In this document: positions 1 to 8,625 of the stretch, piece after piece
Layout: each line of letters opens with the position of its first letter
Numbering within the stretch: position 1 is the stretch's first letter
Assembly (NCBI RefSeq): GCF_010994275.1
Contig: NZ_WMCD01000018.1
Location: 1-51,446, forward strand
Reading direction: 5' to 3'
DNA: 51,446 bases
DNA from: Cyclobacterium jeungdonense
Lineage (GTDB): Bacteria; Bacteroidota; Bacteroidia; Cytophagales; Cyclobacteriaceae
Notes under the pieces: generated by a model
Told to the model about the DNA's origin: nothing
The model's database searches: none
The model's input: only the letters and a program-made list of their open reading frames with translations
Position numbers and translations under genes: made by a program

Positions 1-88
1 CATCCGTAATTTTTACGTATTTTGCTCATAATTATAAGGATTTGTTTATGAGCAATATACCAACGGTTAACCTTTAGCTACCGAAGGT

Positions 89-230
89 TGAGTTCAACAA
101 CGTATATCCTCAATGGTGAGATTTGAAAAAAACCCAAGCGTCCAAGAATTTTTATTACATCTGGCTTGATCTGAATTAGAAAAGGCTTATTTGCCTCACC
201 ACTGAAGGATATACGAGAACGTTGTGCTCA
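89..230. repeat. Long imperfect inverted repeat (hairpin element)
   Basis: The arm at 89-120 (begins tgagttcaaca, ends caatggtgag) is repeated as the reverse complement at 195-230, with a few mismatches and a 4-base insertion. The shared core is tatatcct followed by a close match to cagtggtgag. The 74-base spacer contains no gene. The RNA could form a long hairpin. This layout fits a MITE-like or REP-like palindromic element, but only one copy is visible here, so the class is inference. Confidence 0.6.
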
Positions 231-232
231 AT

Positions 233-246
233 TTGATAATTATCAA
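233..246. repeat. 14-bp perfect palindrome
   Basis: The sequence ttgataattatcaa is its own reverse complement. It lies just after the inverted-repeat element and about 107 bases before the start of the propeller gene. It could be an operator or part of the element. AT-rich palindromes of this length do occur by chance. Confidence 0.35.
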
Positions 247-352
247 TGAAATAGACTAAAGCGGAGCAACACCGTGTAAAATTAATTGCTGGTTTTAGCC
301 AGTTTACGAAAATGTTTAACTTTACTAAAATTATAAAATAAACTCACTACCC

Positions 353-1504
353 ATGTTAAAGAACAAGATACTTGCTGTACTATCATTAATAACCTATTTC
401 GGATTTACAATCACCTCTGTAGCGCAAGATACTCAACATAACCATACCCATAGCCACGATCACACACACCATGCTCATGAAAATGTTGCTATCGCGCATC
501 ATCACGTTGAGTCATCAGTATCCGACAACATTCCCGAGCAGGCAAAACTGGTAACTGGCCAGGGTGAATTTATATTTTCCTGGGATAAAGAATTAACGGC
601 TGCCTTTCCAGAAGGTGCCCGGGAATTTGAAGCGGGAATGCACGGCGGTTTTAATGAAGATCCCGAAACGGGAATCGTATATACTGGAATCCCCGGATAC
701 GGCCTGTGCAGTATAAGTCCCGACCTTACCAAATGGTCAACAATAGGAACTGATTCGCGTTTAAAAGATAATATTCACGGTATCGTTTTCTTTGTACATA
801 AGGGTGAAAAATACCTCGCCCTGGCACAAGAGGGCAAAAGAGTACTGGTTTTAACCCTGGATGGAAAAATTGTTAGTGAAATTGTGAAGCCTACAGGTAC
901 CGAATTCAAATTTGAACCCGCCAATGAGTTCTTCGCATCAAAAGACAGCAATTTTGGGGTAACAGACGTAACCTACTTGAATGGCACCTTATACGTAGCC
1001 CACGGGTATTCCAAAGGAGATTTTGTCATGACAATTAAGGAAAAAGGAGGCAAATGGAGCTGGGGAAAACTTGCATGGGGTGGAAAGGGAAACAACCCCG
1101 GACAGTTTCAAACCGCACATGGTATATACGCCCATGAAAAACATATTTTTGTAGCCAACAGAGCCGCAGGGCAGGTTGTGAAATTCACTAAAAAAGGAAA
1201 GTTTGTAGAGACTTTCAATGATATACCGGAAGGGAGTCTCGTTTGTAACCTCTCTTATAAAGCTGAGCACTATTTCCTAAATGCGCTAAGTGCTATTGGC
1301 GAACAAAAATCCGCGCCCGTATATGTACATACAGGTGATAATTTGGTATCGACTATAGTCCCCGGAGATCTGGATATACCTGTCCTGACAAATATTCATC
1401 AAGTTTGGCCACACGTTGTAAATGAAAACGGGTCCAAACAATTATACATACTCGTCCATGGTTGGAACAAAGGCAAATTCGCAGTTCTGAAAATGGAAAA
1501 ATAG
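353..1504 (+). CDS. Secreted NHL-like beta-propeller protein with His-rich N-terminus
   Basis: A 383-residue protein. Residues 1-24 form a signal peptide (KNKILAVLSLITYFGF, then SVAQ). Residues 29-51 hold 11 histidines, alternating as H-x-H, which suggests metal binding in the periplasm or outside the cell. The rest resembles a six-bladed propeller: WGGKGNNPGQF near residue 240 followed by HGIYAH matches the G-x-G-x-GQF plus GIA signature of NHL repeats, and other blades are recognisable by VxYLNGTLYVA and IFVANRAAGQV. No catalytic residue set is evident. The gene stands alone between a hairpin element and decayed DNA, so it may have been acquired. A weak -7-like box (TAACTTTA) lies near 315. 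The specific function is unknown. Confidence 0.8.
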   Translation: MLKNKILAVLSLITYFGFTITSVAQDTQHNHTHSHDHTHHAHENVAIAHHHVESSVSDNIPEQAKLVTGQGEFIFSWDKELTAAFPEGAREFEAGMHGGFNEDPETGIVYTGIPGYGLCSISPDLTKWSTIGTDSRLKDNIHGIVFFVHKGEKYLALAQEGKRVLVLTLDGKIVSEIVKPTGTEFKFEPANEFFASKDSNFGVTDVTYLNGTLYVAHGYSKGDFVMTIKEKGGKWSWGKLAWGGKGNNPGQFQTAHGIYAHEKHIFVANRAAGQVVKFTKKGKFVETFNDIPEGSLVCNLSYKAEHYFLNALSAIGEQKSAPVYVHTGDNLVSTIVPGDLDIPVLTNIHQVWPHVVNENGSKQLYILVHGWNKGKFAVLKMEK

Positions 1505-1544
1505 ATCCCAGGCAAAAGGAAAAACCGGGTTTTTAAGCAGCCAT

Positions 1545-1795
1545 ATACGGCGTAATGCGCCTATAGACGGCTCCCATATGATGTGAATCCAACTCTTTGC
1601 CATAGCTGATTCCGTCTTTCTACAAATATTACAGGTACGTGAATAATCTTTACGTTCCTGAAACTTGGTGTAACCACAATTTTTGCATGCATACCCTGGT
1701 TCCCATTTGATTTGGGAGAGATATTGCTTACAATTTTCGTTGGTTTTGAACCGATCAGTAAATTCCAGCGGGTTCTATCCTTTGAATATATCCAT
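1545..1795 (-). pseudogene. IS1595-family transposase, N-terminal fragment
   Basis: Reading the minus strand from an ATG at 1795 gives MDIFKG, then a TAG stop, then a continuous frame. That frame holds a zinc ribbon with two CxxC pairs (CKNCGY and CNICRK, about 20 residues apart) followed by TESAMA. This is the N-terminal DNA-binding domain typical of IS1595 transposases, where the stop position would usually be a sense codon (CAG to TAG is enough). The DDE catalytic part is absent, since the frame runs out near the end of the propeller gene. It is a dead remnant. No terminal inverted repeats could be paired around it. Confidence 0.7.
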
Positions 1796-2284
1796 TTTAG
1801 CTATTTATTAGGCTATAAATATGTATTTAAGTTGGTGCCTCAAAAAAATTAAATTTGCAGAATTGAGAACAATGCAAGTGATATCCGGCTATCTACCTTA
1901 ATGAGAATCATAAGAGAAGGACTAGATGGGCATTTGACACTGAATCTTGAGGAATAAGCACGAAAGCTGGACGTTAATACTCCCAAAACGGCATACAACA
2001 ACGAAAGATTACATTCATTCAGGAATGGCAGAATCCGCAGTCAAAAAGATTCCTGCTTCCACCCCTATCATCAGCACAGTGCAGGATGGTTCCTGTTCGG
2101 TGCTATTGTACTTTTAACACGGATTTAATTGTAAACGGCTTACTTACCCGGTAAACCGTCAGGCATCGGAAGGGAAAAGTTATGTAGATAATACTGGCGA
2201 ATTACCTTCTGATGCTTATCTTTATTGCATGACGCCAACAATGGCCAGTCTATTTTGTTACATATCCCATAACACCTCCCCTGA
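1796..2284. other. Gene-free decayed stretch upstream of lutA
   Basis: No intact gene is present. A plus-strand frame from 1901 carries an in-frame stop after 18 residues and later reads KTAYNNERLHSF. The octamer YNNERLHS resembles the C-terminal end of IS3-type integrase domains, but the flanks do not match, so this is weak. Together with the IS1595 fragment it suggests repeated insertion and decay between the propeller gene and lutA. The lutA promoter should lie near 2250 (CTATTTTGTTAC is close to, but not, the Bacteroidota -7 box). Confidence 0.4.
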
Positions 2285-3013
2285 ATGAAAGTCGGATTGT
2301 TTATACCCTGTTACGTCGAGCAATTTTACCCAAAAGCAGCCATTGCTACATTGGAACTGCTAGAAAAAGCGGGCGTGGAGGTAGCCTACCCCTTGAAACA
2401 AACTTGTTGCGGACAGCCCATGGCCAACTCAGGATACGAGGTATTCGGTCAAGGTGCTTCCGACCTGTTTCGGGAAAATTTTGCTGAATTTGACTATGTG
2501 GTTTGTCCTTCTGGTAGCTGCACCCTGCATGCCAAGGAGCATATTCTTTCTAACAAGGAAGGCGAACCAAAACTATACGAATTGTGTGAATTTATGACCG
2601 ACGTGCTTCAAGTTAAGGAGTTGAAGTCCCGGTTTCCTTATAAAGTGGGCCTTCACGCCAGTTGTCACGGGCTGAGAGGTCTTGGACTAGCGAGGCCTTC
2701 GGAGTTAATGGTGCCAGATTTTAACAAGCCCCTGCACCTGTTGGAAATGGTCGAAGACATTGACCTGGTCCACCTGGCCAGGAAGGATGAGTGTTGCGGG
2801 TTTGGCGGTACTTTTGCAGTTTTTGAAGAAGCGATTTCCGTACAGATGGGAAAAGACCGCATCCAGGACCATCAGGAACAGGGAGTAGCAGTGATTACCG
2901 GTGCGGATATGTCATGCCTTATGCATCTGGAAGGTCTGTTACGAAGGGACAAAAGTCCAATAAAAGTGATGCACATCGCAGAAATTCTGAATGGCCAGGA
3001 GCCCGATAAGTAA
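2285..3013 (+). CDS. lutA: L-lactate oxidation Fe-S subunit LutA
   Basis: A 242-residue protein with two cysteine-rich CCG domains: C41-C42-G with C74 and C79, then C127 with C170-C171-G. These motifs bind non-cubane or 4Fe-4S clusters in the heterodisulfide-reductase/GlpC/LutA family. With LutB and LutC it forms the cytoplasmic complex that oxidises L-lactate to pyruvate. Length is normal for LutA. The ATG at 2285 opens directly on the conserved KVGLFIPCYVE strand. It is first in an operon with lutB (12-base gap) and lutC (overlap). Confidence 0.93.
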   Translation: MKVGLFIPCYVEQFYPKAAIATLELLEKAGVEVAYPLKQTCCGQPMANSGYEVFGQGASDLFRENFAEFDYVVCPSGSCTLHAKEHILSNKEGEPKLYELCEFMTDVLQVKELKSRFPYKVGLHASCHGLRGLGLARPSELMVPDFNKPLHLLEMVEDIDLVHLARKDECCGFGGTFAVFEEAISVQMGKDRIQDHQEQGVAVITGADMSCLMHLEGLLRRDKSPIKVMHIAEILNGQEPDK

Positions 3014-3025
3014 AATCAGTATACC

Positions 3026-4408
3026 ATGAAAGCAGCCCCAACCCATGCAGCAGCAGCCGCTGAATTCCTGAAAGATTCCGAGCGAAGCCATTGGCACGAC
3101 GAAACCCTGTGGCATGTCCGCAGTAAGCGGGATGTTTCAGCGCAGAAAATACCGGAGTGGGAACAGCTCCGTACCCTTGCTTCCCAGATAAAAGATCACG
3201 TGCTTTCCAATCTGGATAACTTGTTGCTTCAATTCGAAAAAAAGGCACAGGCCAACGGCATTGAAGTGCTGTGGGCTAAAGATGCTCAGGAGCACAACGA
3301 ACACGTACTCCGTATCCTAGAGGAAAACCAGGTGAAGCAACTGGTAAAAAGCAAATCCATCCTGACAGAAGAGTGCGGCTTGAATCATTTCCTTGAAGAC
3401 AAGGGCTATGATGTCGTTGACACCGATTTGGGGGAGCGGATCATTCAGTTCAATAAGCAAGTGCCAAGCCATATCGTCATGCCGGCTATACACCTGAAGA
3501 AAAAGGAAATCGGGGATATCTTTCACGAGCACCTGGGTACCGATGCAGGGGCTGATGATCCCAAGTACCTTACCGAGGCAGCCCGACAACACCTGAGGCA
3601 AAAATTCATCCAGGCCCATGCGGCCATTACGGGTGTGAATTTTGGAATCGCTGAGACGGGAGGTTTTGTGGTATGTACCAACGAAGGGAATGCGGATATG
3701 GGCACCCACCTTGCCGATATACATATAGCCTGTATGGGCATAGAGAAATTGATTCCCCGTGCTGCGGACCTGGGGGTGTATCTGCGGCTATTGGCCAGGA
3801 GTGCTACCGGACAAAGTATCACCAACTATACCTCGCATTTCCATCGCCCCCGGAAGGGCAAAAAAATGTACCTTATTTTGGTGGACAATGGACGAACCAA
3901 GCAGTTAGGCAGGGAGGATTTTCGAAATTCCCTCAAGTGTATACGTTGTGGTGCCTGCATGAATACCTGTCCCATTTACCGGAGAAGTAGTGGCTTTAGT
4001 TATAACTCCACTGTACCAGGGCCAATTGGTTCCATACTTTCTCCCGGAATGGATCTCAACAAACACAGCACGCTGCCTTTTGCTTCTACCCTCTGTGGCT
4101 CTTGTTCGGACGTGTGTCCGGTGAAAATTAATATACACGAACAACTTTACAAATGGCGGCAGGTCATCACCAAGGAAGGACCACCCCAGGTATCCAAAAG
4201 ATGGGCCATGCGCTTTGGCGGGCAGGTAATGTCCAAACCCAGGCTGTTTGAACTGATGGGAAAAATGGCTCGAAAGTCGCTTTCCATCAGCCCCCGAGGA
4301 TTTGTGTACAATAGCTTCAATGCCTGGGGCAAGCACCGCGAACTACCGGAAGTTCCCAAAGAAACTTTCAAAGACTGGTACCGAAAAAACCGTAACCATG
4401 ACAAGTAA
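3026..4408 (+). CDS. lutB: L-lactate oxidation Fe-S subunit LutB
   Basis: A 460-residue protein. The N-terminal two thirds is the LutB/LldF domain. The C-terminal part has two ferredoxin-type 4Fe-4S motifs: C305-x2-C308-x2-C311-x3-C315-P and C357-x2-C360-x3-C364-P, with the fourth ligand of the second motif replaced as usual in this family. It passes electrons from lactate oxidation towards the respiratory chain. It follows lutA by 12 bases and overlaps lutC, which fits translational coupling and fixed stoichiometry. The lactate role is known for the family; no other function is suggested by the context. Confidence 0.93.
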   Translation: MKAAPTHAAAAAEFLKDSERSHWHDETLWHVRSKRDVSAQKIPEWEQLRTLASQIKDHVLSNLDNLLLQFEKKAQANGIEVLWAKDAQEHNEHVLRILEENQVKQLVKSKSILTEECGLNHFLEDKGYDVVDTDLGERIIQFNKQVPSHIVMPAIHLKKKEIGDIFHEHLGTDAGADDPKYLTEAARQHLRQKFIQAHAAITGVNFGIAETGGFVVCTNEGNADMGTHLADIHIACMGIEKLIPRAADLGVYLRLLARSATGQSITNYTSHFHRPRKGKKMYLILVDNGRTKQLGREDFRNSLKCIRCGACMNTCPIYRRSSGFSYNSTVPGPIGSILSPGMDLNKHSTLPFASTLCGSCSDVCPVKINIHEQLYKWRQVITKEGPPQVSKRWAMRFGGQVMSKPRLFELMGKMARKSLSISPRGFVYNSFNAWGKHRELPEVPKETFKDWYRKNRNHDK

Positions 4409-4976
4409 AGAAAGCATCCTGGCTGCCATACAAGCCAATAAGCCAGATCTGCTGCCCTTGCCGGAACAGCCTGAATTCCCTTACGATAATAATTTGACCG
4501 AACAATTCCGCCAAAGTCTTGCACTGAATGGAGGAGAGGCCCGGGAAGCGAAAAGTTTCAATGATGTTACCGATTACCTGGAGACGCACTTTCGAAATAG
4601 CCAAATGATCGTATCGCTTAGCGAAAAAGTTTCAGGAAATTTCGATGTCAACATGGCAGATGATCCACGCGAACTGGAGCACGTAGAGTTGGCCATCCTG
4701 GAAGGGGAATGGGGAGTAGCCGAAAATGCAGCGATCTGGTTACCAGAAGAAAAGCTACACCATAGAGCCCTGCCTTTTATCGCGCAGCATCTGATTGTGC
4801 TGCTGAAAAAGGACCGGTTACTGGGTAACATGCACGAGGTGTATACACGTATCAACGTGGAAGGTCCCGGCTATGGGGTGTTTATTGCCGGTCCTTCCAA
4901 AACCGCTGATATCGAGCAATCGCTGGTTATTGGGGCACATGGCCCTCGAAGCATGACCGTGTTTTTGATGGATTAA
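4398..4976 (+). CDS. lutC: L-lactate utilisation protein LutC
   Basis: A 192-residue protein of the LUD domain family. Start chosen at the ATG at 4398 (MTSKESILAAI), which overlaps lutB by 11 bases; an upstream start at 4302 would add 32 residues translated from lutB coding DNA with no family match. Conserved LUD features are the VELAILEGEWGVAENAA segment and the C-terminal GPSKTADIEQSLVIGAHGP stretch, which binds the ligand. It is the third subunit of the LutABC lactate oxidising complex. Its stop overlaps the convergent isomerase gene by 4 bases, so no separate terminator exists between them. Confidence 0.92.
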   Translation: MTSKESILAAIQANKPDLLPLPEQPEFPYDNNLTEQFRQSLALNGGEAREAKSFNDVTDYLETHFRNSQMIVSLSEKVSGNFDVNMADDPRELEHVELAILEGEWGVAENAAIWLPEEKLHHRALPFIAQHLIVLLKKDRLLGNMHEVYTRINVEGPGYGVFIAGPSKTADIEQSLVIGAHGPRSMTVFLMD

Positions 4977-5929
4977 GCGGAAAAGGAGCCCTGAAGTGCT
5001 GCCTCGGTAGCCTCTAATTGTTCCCTGACTTCCACGATGCTTTCCCATTCCCTGCCGGCTTCTCCGTATTCGATGCCACACCAGGAGCGGTAGCCTGCTT
5101 TCAGCACAATCCGCATCATCTTTTCATAGTCCAGCGGGGACTGATTGCCTTTGTTGTCCCAGACGGTGGTTTTCACACTGACACCCTGAGCATAAGGCAT
5201 CAATTCCTTTACCCCTTTGTAAGAATCATAGGAAATGGGTTGTCCTCCCTCATTAGGACTGATCTGAAAATTTCCAAAATCCGGTAGTGTACCTGCACGG
5301 GGATGATCTGCGGCTTTCATCACCCCGGAAAGCCATTTGGCATTGCTGGAAAAACCTCCATGATTCTCTATAGTAACACCGATATCCATGGTATCGGCAT
5401 ATTCGCAAAGCTGATGCAATCCATCCGCCACCAGGTTCATGGATTCCTTAAAGGCCTGCCGGTCGGAACTGTAGTCTACCGAAGAATAGCCATTTACTCG
5501 GATAGCGTGACAACCGAGGAACTTGGCGGCGTCTACCCATTTTTTGTGGTTTTCCACGGTGGTTGCCCGCTCGGCAGCATCTGCGGCACCTAACTGCCCT
5601 TCCCGGTCACACATGATCAATACCGAGGTTACCCCCTCTCCCTCCGCGCGGGTTTTCATTTCCCTGAGGTAATTCTGATCCTTGGCTTTATCCATAAAAA
5701 ACTGGTTGACGTATTCCACTGCGTGGATGCCGTGTTTTTTTGCCAACACTGGAAAATCCAGGTGATCCATTTTATCGGAGAACAGCAATTTATTGACCGA
5801 CCATTCGGCCAGGGATATCTTGTACAAGTCGGCCCTCGGTGCCATGGAAAAAGCGTGATTTCCCAGGCCCAAACCGAAAAAAGCCGAAGCGATTCCGGTC
5901 TTTTTGATAAAGTCTCTTCTGTTATGCAT
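4973..5929 (-). CDS. Secreted sugar phosphate isomerase/epimerase-like TIM barrel
   Basis: A 318-residue protein. The N-terminus RRDFIKKTGIASAFFGLGLG is a twin-arginine-type leader (SRRxFLK-like), so the folded protein is probably exported with its metal. The mature part is an AP-endonuclease-2-type TIM barrel: VTIENHGGFSS and TLPDFGNF carry the Glu/His/Asp metal ligands, and GIEYGE near the C-terminus supplies a further Glu. Relatives are sugar isomerases or epimerases (xylose isomerase-like). The substrate is unknown. It is convergent with lutC, and the next gene in the same direction, the flavin oxidase at 6028, ends 98 bases upstream. A second secreted member of the family lies at 34160. 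Confidence 0.8.
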   Translation of the reverse strand: MHNRRDFIKKTGIASAFFGLGLGNHAFSMAPRADLYKISLAEWSVNKLLFSDKMDHLDFPVLAKKHGIHAVEYVNQFFMDKAKDQNYLREMKTRAEGEGVTSVLIMCDREGQLGAADAAERATTVENHKKWVDAAKFLGCHAIRVNGYSSVDYSSDRQAFKESMNLVADGLHQLCEYADTMDIGVTIENHGGFSSNAKWLSGVMKAADHPRAGTLPDFGNFQISPNEGGQPISYDSYKGVKELMPYAQGVSVKTTVWDNKGNQSPLDYEKMMRIVLKAGYRSWCGIEYGEAGREWESIVEVREQLEATEAALQGSFSA

Positions 5930-6027
5930 GTGTTTAGAGTAAAGGTTACTGCTTGTAAAATAAAGAAACTCAAGATAGAACTTTTATTTTTTAACAACAA
6001 TTACTCTGTACAGGAATGGTAAGTACG

Positions 6028-6600
6028 TTACGGAGCCAGCCAAATGCCCTTCCACTCATCTCCCTCTTTGTAAAATCGATTTCTCAGGTGACGCAGGCCG
6101 TCCAGTTGCAGGCATTCGATAGAAAAAGGCTGAATCGCTACGACCGTAAAATAAGCATCTCCTTTTTCCTCCTCCCAAACATGAGCATCTGTTGGATTAG
6201 CTACCTCCTTTCCGGGAGTGACCATACCCTGATAGGCTTTTTGGGCTTCACCTTGCACCTTTTCCCAATGCCTTTTGCTTAGTGAATCCCGTTGATGGAT
6301 TGTTGCCGTTCCCTGCACTTTTACCTGGCAGCGCTTCCGGGAATGGTAAAAAAGCAAGGTAACCGCTGGGTTGAGAATCAGTTGGTTAACTTTATGGCTA
6401 CGGCTGTCAGTAAAGATGTGAAAGCAGAGGTTTTCGTCCAATTGGCGCAATACGACATAGCGGGTGTCTGGCTGTTTAGCCGAAAGGGTGGCCATGGTCA
6501 CAAAGTGAAAGGGATGTTTGCTATCCCCGGCTCCCCGATGCAACTCACGCCTGACGGTGTCCCAAATTGCTGCTAATGAATCGGTTTCTTTAAAAAGCAT
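6028..6600 (-). CDS. Pyridoxamine 5'-phosphate oxidase-like flavin split-barrel protein
   Basis: A 190-residue FMN-binding split-barrel protein. The segment TRYVVLRQLDENLCFHIFTDSRSHK is the canonical FMN-site strand pair of PdxH-like proteins (R-x-V-x-L-R and T-x-x-x-S-x-K), and the later W-E-x-V-Q-G region packs the partner subunit. It lacks the full C-terminal PdxH dimerisation domain and substrate arginines that I would expect in a true PNPOx, so it may act on another substrate. It starts 12 bases after the P-type ATPase gene and is probably co-transcribed with it. Confidence 0.75.
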   Translation of the reverse strand: MLFKETDSLAAIWDTVRRELHRGAGDSKHPFHFVTMATLSAKQPDTRYVVLRQLDENLCFHIFTDSRSHKVNQLILNPAVTLLFYHSRKRCQVKVQGTATIHQRDSLSKRHWEKVQGEAQKAYQGMVTPGKEVANPTDAHVWEEEKGDAYFTVVAIQPFSIECLQLDGLRHLRNRFYKEGDEWKGIWLAP

Positions 6601-6612
6601 GCTTCGAAGGAT

Positions 6613-8550
6613 TTACTTATAAATTTTGGTGATTCGAATGGCGTTAAGGATGGCCAGTAGTGCCACGCCGACATCGGCAAAAACCGCTTCCCACATACCA
6701 GCTAAACCCAGGGCACCCAACATTAAAACCAGTAATTTAACCCCAAAGGCCAGGCCAATGTTTTGCCAAACAATGTGTCGGGTAGTCTTGCCGATGCGCA
6801 CCGCTAGTGCTACCCGGGAGGGGTGGTCGGTTTGGATCACCACATCCGCAGTTTCTATGGCCAGGTCACTACCCATGGCCCCCATGGCAATACCCAGGTC
6901 TGCTACAGCGAGGGCCGGCGCATCATTAATACCATCCCCCACAAATGCGATCTTGCTCCCGGACTTGCGTTTCAGCTCTTCCAGACGGCTGCTTTTTTGA
7001 TCCGGTAGTAGCCCTCCATAAGCAAAGTCGGCTCCCAGCTCCTTGCCCAGGGTCTGTACAATCTCCTGCCTGTCCCCCGACAAGATGCCCGTTTCGGAAA
7101 TGCCAAGTTTCCGTAATTCGGTAAAGGCTTCCAGGGCATCTGATTTGATTTCATCTGCGAGTGCGAAATACCCACAATATTCCCCATCCACGGCGGCATA
7201 TACGAGCGTTTTGCCAGGAAGGGACGTTTTTGGCAGGTCAGGGATGGTTTTGGCTTTCATTAGGGATCGGTTACCTACCAGCACCTGTTTTCCGTGAACC
7301 TGTCCCGATAATCCCTGGCCGGCATGTTCCTCCAGTCCCAATACAGAATCAGTGGGTTTTCCCAGGTGCTTCACCAATGCCAGGGCAATGGGGTGGTTGG
7401 ACTTAGCCTCAAGACTGATGGCGAGCAATTTCCAATCCGGATCAGCAGTAGCCGCCGCTTCTTCCTGCTGCACCGAAAACACGCCTTTCGTCAGGGTTCC
7501 GGTTTTATCGAAAATCACGGTGTTGACTTGTGTAATCAGGTCCAGGTAGTTGGAGCCCTTGAAGAGGATGCCTTTTCTGGAAGCCGCTCCGATGCCTCCA
7601 AAATAGCCCAGGGGAATGGAAATCACCAGCGCACAGGGACAAGAAATGACCAGAAATACCAGGGCACGGTACAGCCAGTCGCTAAATTGGTAATCGCTGA
7701 CAAAAAAGTAGGGAAGTACCACTAAGGCTAAGGCCAGGTAGGTAACAATGGGCGTGTATACTTTGGCGAATTTGCGGATAAACTGCTCGGTTTTCGCTTT
7801 TTTTGCCGTTGCCTGTTGGACTGTACGGATGATCTTTGAAAGGGAACTTTCCTGAAAGGAGCGAGAAACCCGAAGGGTGATCAGGTTTTGGAGATTCACC
7901 ATTCCTGCCAGCACTTCGTTTCCCTTGGAAATCCGAGTAGGCATGCTTTCACCGGTAATGGCCGCAGTATTAAAGTTTCCGTAACTTTCTTGTAACACCC
8001 CATCCAGCGGCACACTTTCACCTGCCCGGATTTCGAGGGTTTCTCCGATGTTCACTTTTTCCGGCTGTACCCATTGCCGCTTACCTTCGCGGATAACCCG
8101 GGCCCGGTTTGGGCGCAAATCCAGCAAGGCCTGGACATTTCCTTTTGCTTTGCTTACAGCCTGGTGTTGCAATACTTCGCCGATGGTGTAGAACAGCATG
8201 ACGGCTACTGCTTCCGGGTATTCCCCGATGGCAAAGGCACCTATGGTGGCGATACCCATTAAAAAAAACTCCGTAAACACTTCTCCCTGAAGGATCAGCT
8301 GTCCCCCCCTTTTTAAAACCGGCCATCCCACCAAAACATAAGCCAGCAGGTACAGGGGCAGCCAGGCAGTTACCGTGAAAACTTGATGGGGGAATAGGTA
8401 TTCGCCTCCTACCGCCAGGAGTAGCGTGAGCAAACTTAAGATACTGCTCTTCCACAGCCCCCACCTTCGGGACCATGTGGATGCACTGGTTTCCGGAGAA
8501 TCGGATGGTTGATCACAGCAGGAATCCTGGGAGGGAGAAGGAAAGCCCAT
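6613..8550 (-). CDS. Zn/Cd/Pb-exporting P1B-type ATPase (ZntA/CadA-like)
   Basis: A 645-residue inner-membrane pump. Visible motifs: TGES actuator loop, SCPCALV in the ion channel, phosphorylated Asp in DKTGTLTKG, SNHP in the nucleotide domain, GDGINDAP hinge. The last membrane helices contain VKLLVL and AVFADVGVA, the Lys and Asp pair typical of the Zn/Cd/Pb subgroup. No N-terminal heavy-metal domain is present; only a Cys pair at 11-12. Start is placed at 8550 because a TACCTTTG promoter box (8571-8578) lies inside the longer frame that begins at 8607. It probably leads an operon with the flavin oxidase. Confidence 0.92.
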   Translation of the reverse strand: MGFPSPSQDSCCDQPSDSPETSASTWSRRWGLWKSSILSLLTLLLAVGGEYLFPHQVFTVTAWLPLYLLAYVLVGWPVLKRGGQLILQGEVFTEFFLMGIATIGAFAIGEYPEAVAVMLFYTIGEVLQHQAVSKAKGNVQALLDLRPNRARVIREGKRQWVQPEKVNIGETLEIRAGESVPLDGVLQESYGNFNTAAITGESMPTRISKGNEVLAGMVNLQNLITLRVSRSFQESSLSKIIRTVQQATAKKAKTEQFIRKFAKVYTPIVTYLALALVVLPYFFVSDYQFSDWLYRALVFLVISCPCALVISIPLGYFGGIGAASRKGILFKGSNYLDLITQVNTVIFDKTGTLTKGVFSVQQEEAAATADPDWKLLAISLEAKSNHPIALALVKHLGKPTDSVLGLEEHAGQGLSGQVHGKQVLVGNRSLMKAKTIPDLPKTSLPGKTLVYAAVDGEYCGYFALADEIKSDALEAFTELRKLGISETGILSGDRQEIVQTLGKELGADFAYGGLLPDQKSSRLEELKRKSGSKIAFVGDGINDAPALAVADLGIAMGAMGSDLAIETADVVIQTDHPSRVALAVRIGKTTRHIVWQNIGLAFGVKLLVLMLGALGLAGMWEAVFADVGVALLAILNAIRITKIYK

Positions 8551-8570
8551 GGTCTTTGTTTCGTTTCGGC

Positions 8571-8601
8571 CAAAGGTACAATTAAAACTCGTGCACGGAA
8601 A
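8571..8601 (-). promoter_or_regulatory. Promoter of the P-type ATPase gene
   Basis: On the minus strand a perfect Bacteroidota -7 box TACCTTTG (8571-8578) is preceded, 19 bases upstream, by TTTC (8598-8601) as -33 element. The box is 20 bases before the ATG at 8550, which fixes the start codon. Confidence 0.65.
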
Positions 8602-8625
8602 TTGCAATTGACACGAAAAGGAAAT

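Noticed and set aside
2665..3248. Long minus-strand open frames opposite lutA and lutB
   Set aside because: They are shadows of the strongly supported plus-strand Fe-S protein genes and show no protein-like motifs.
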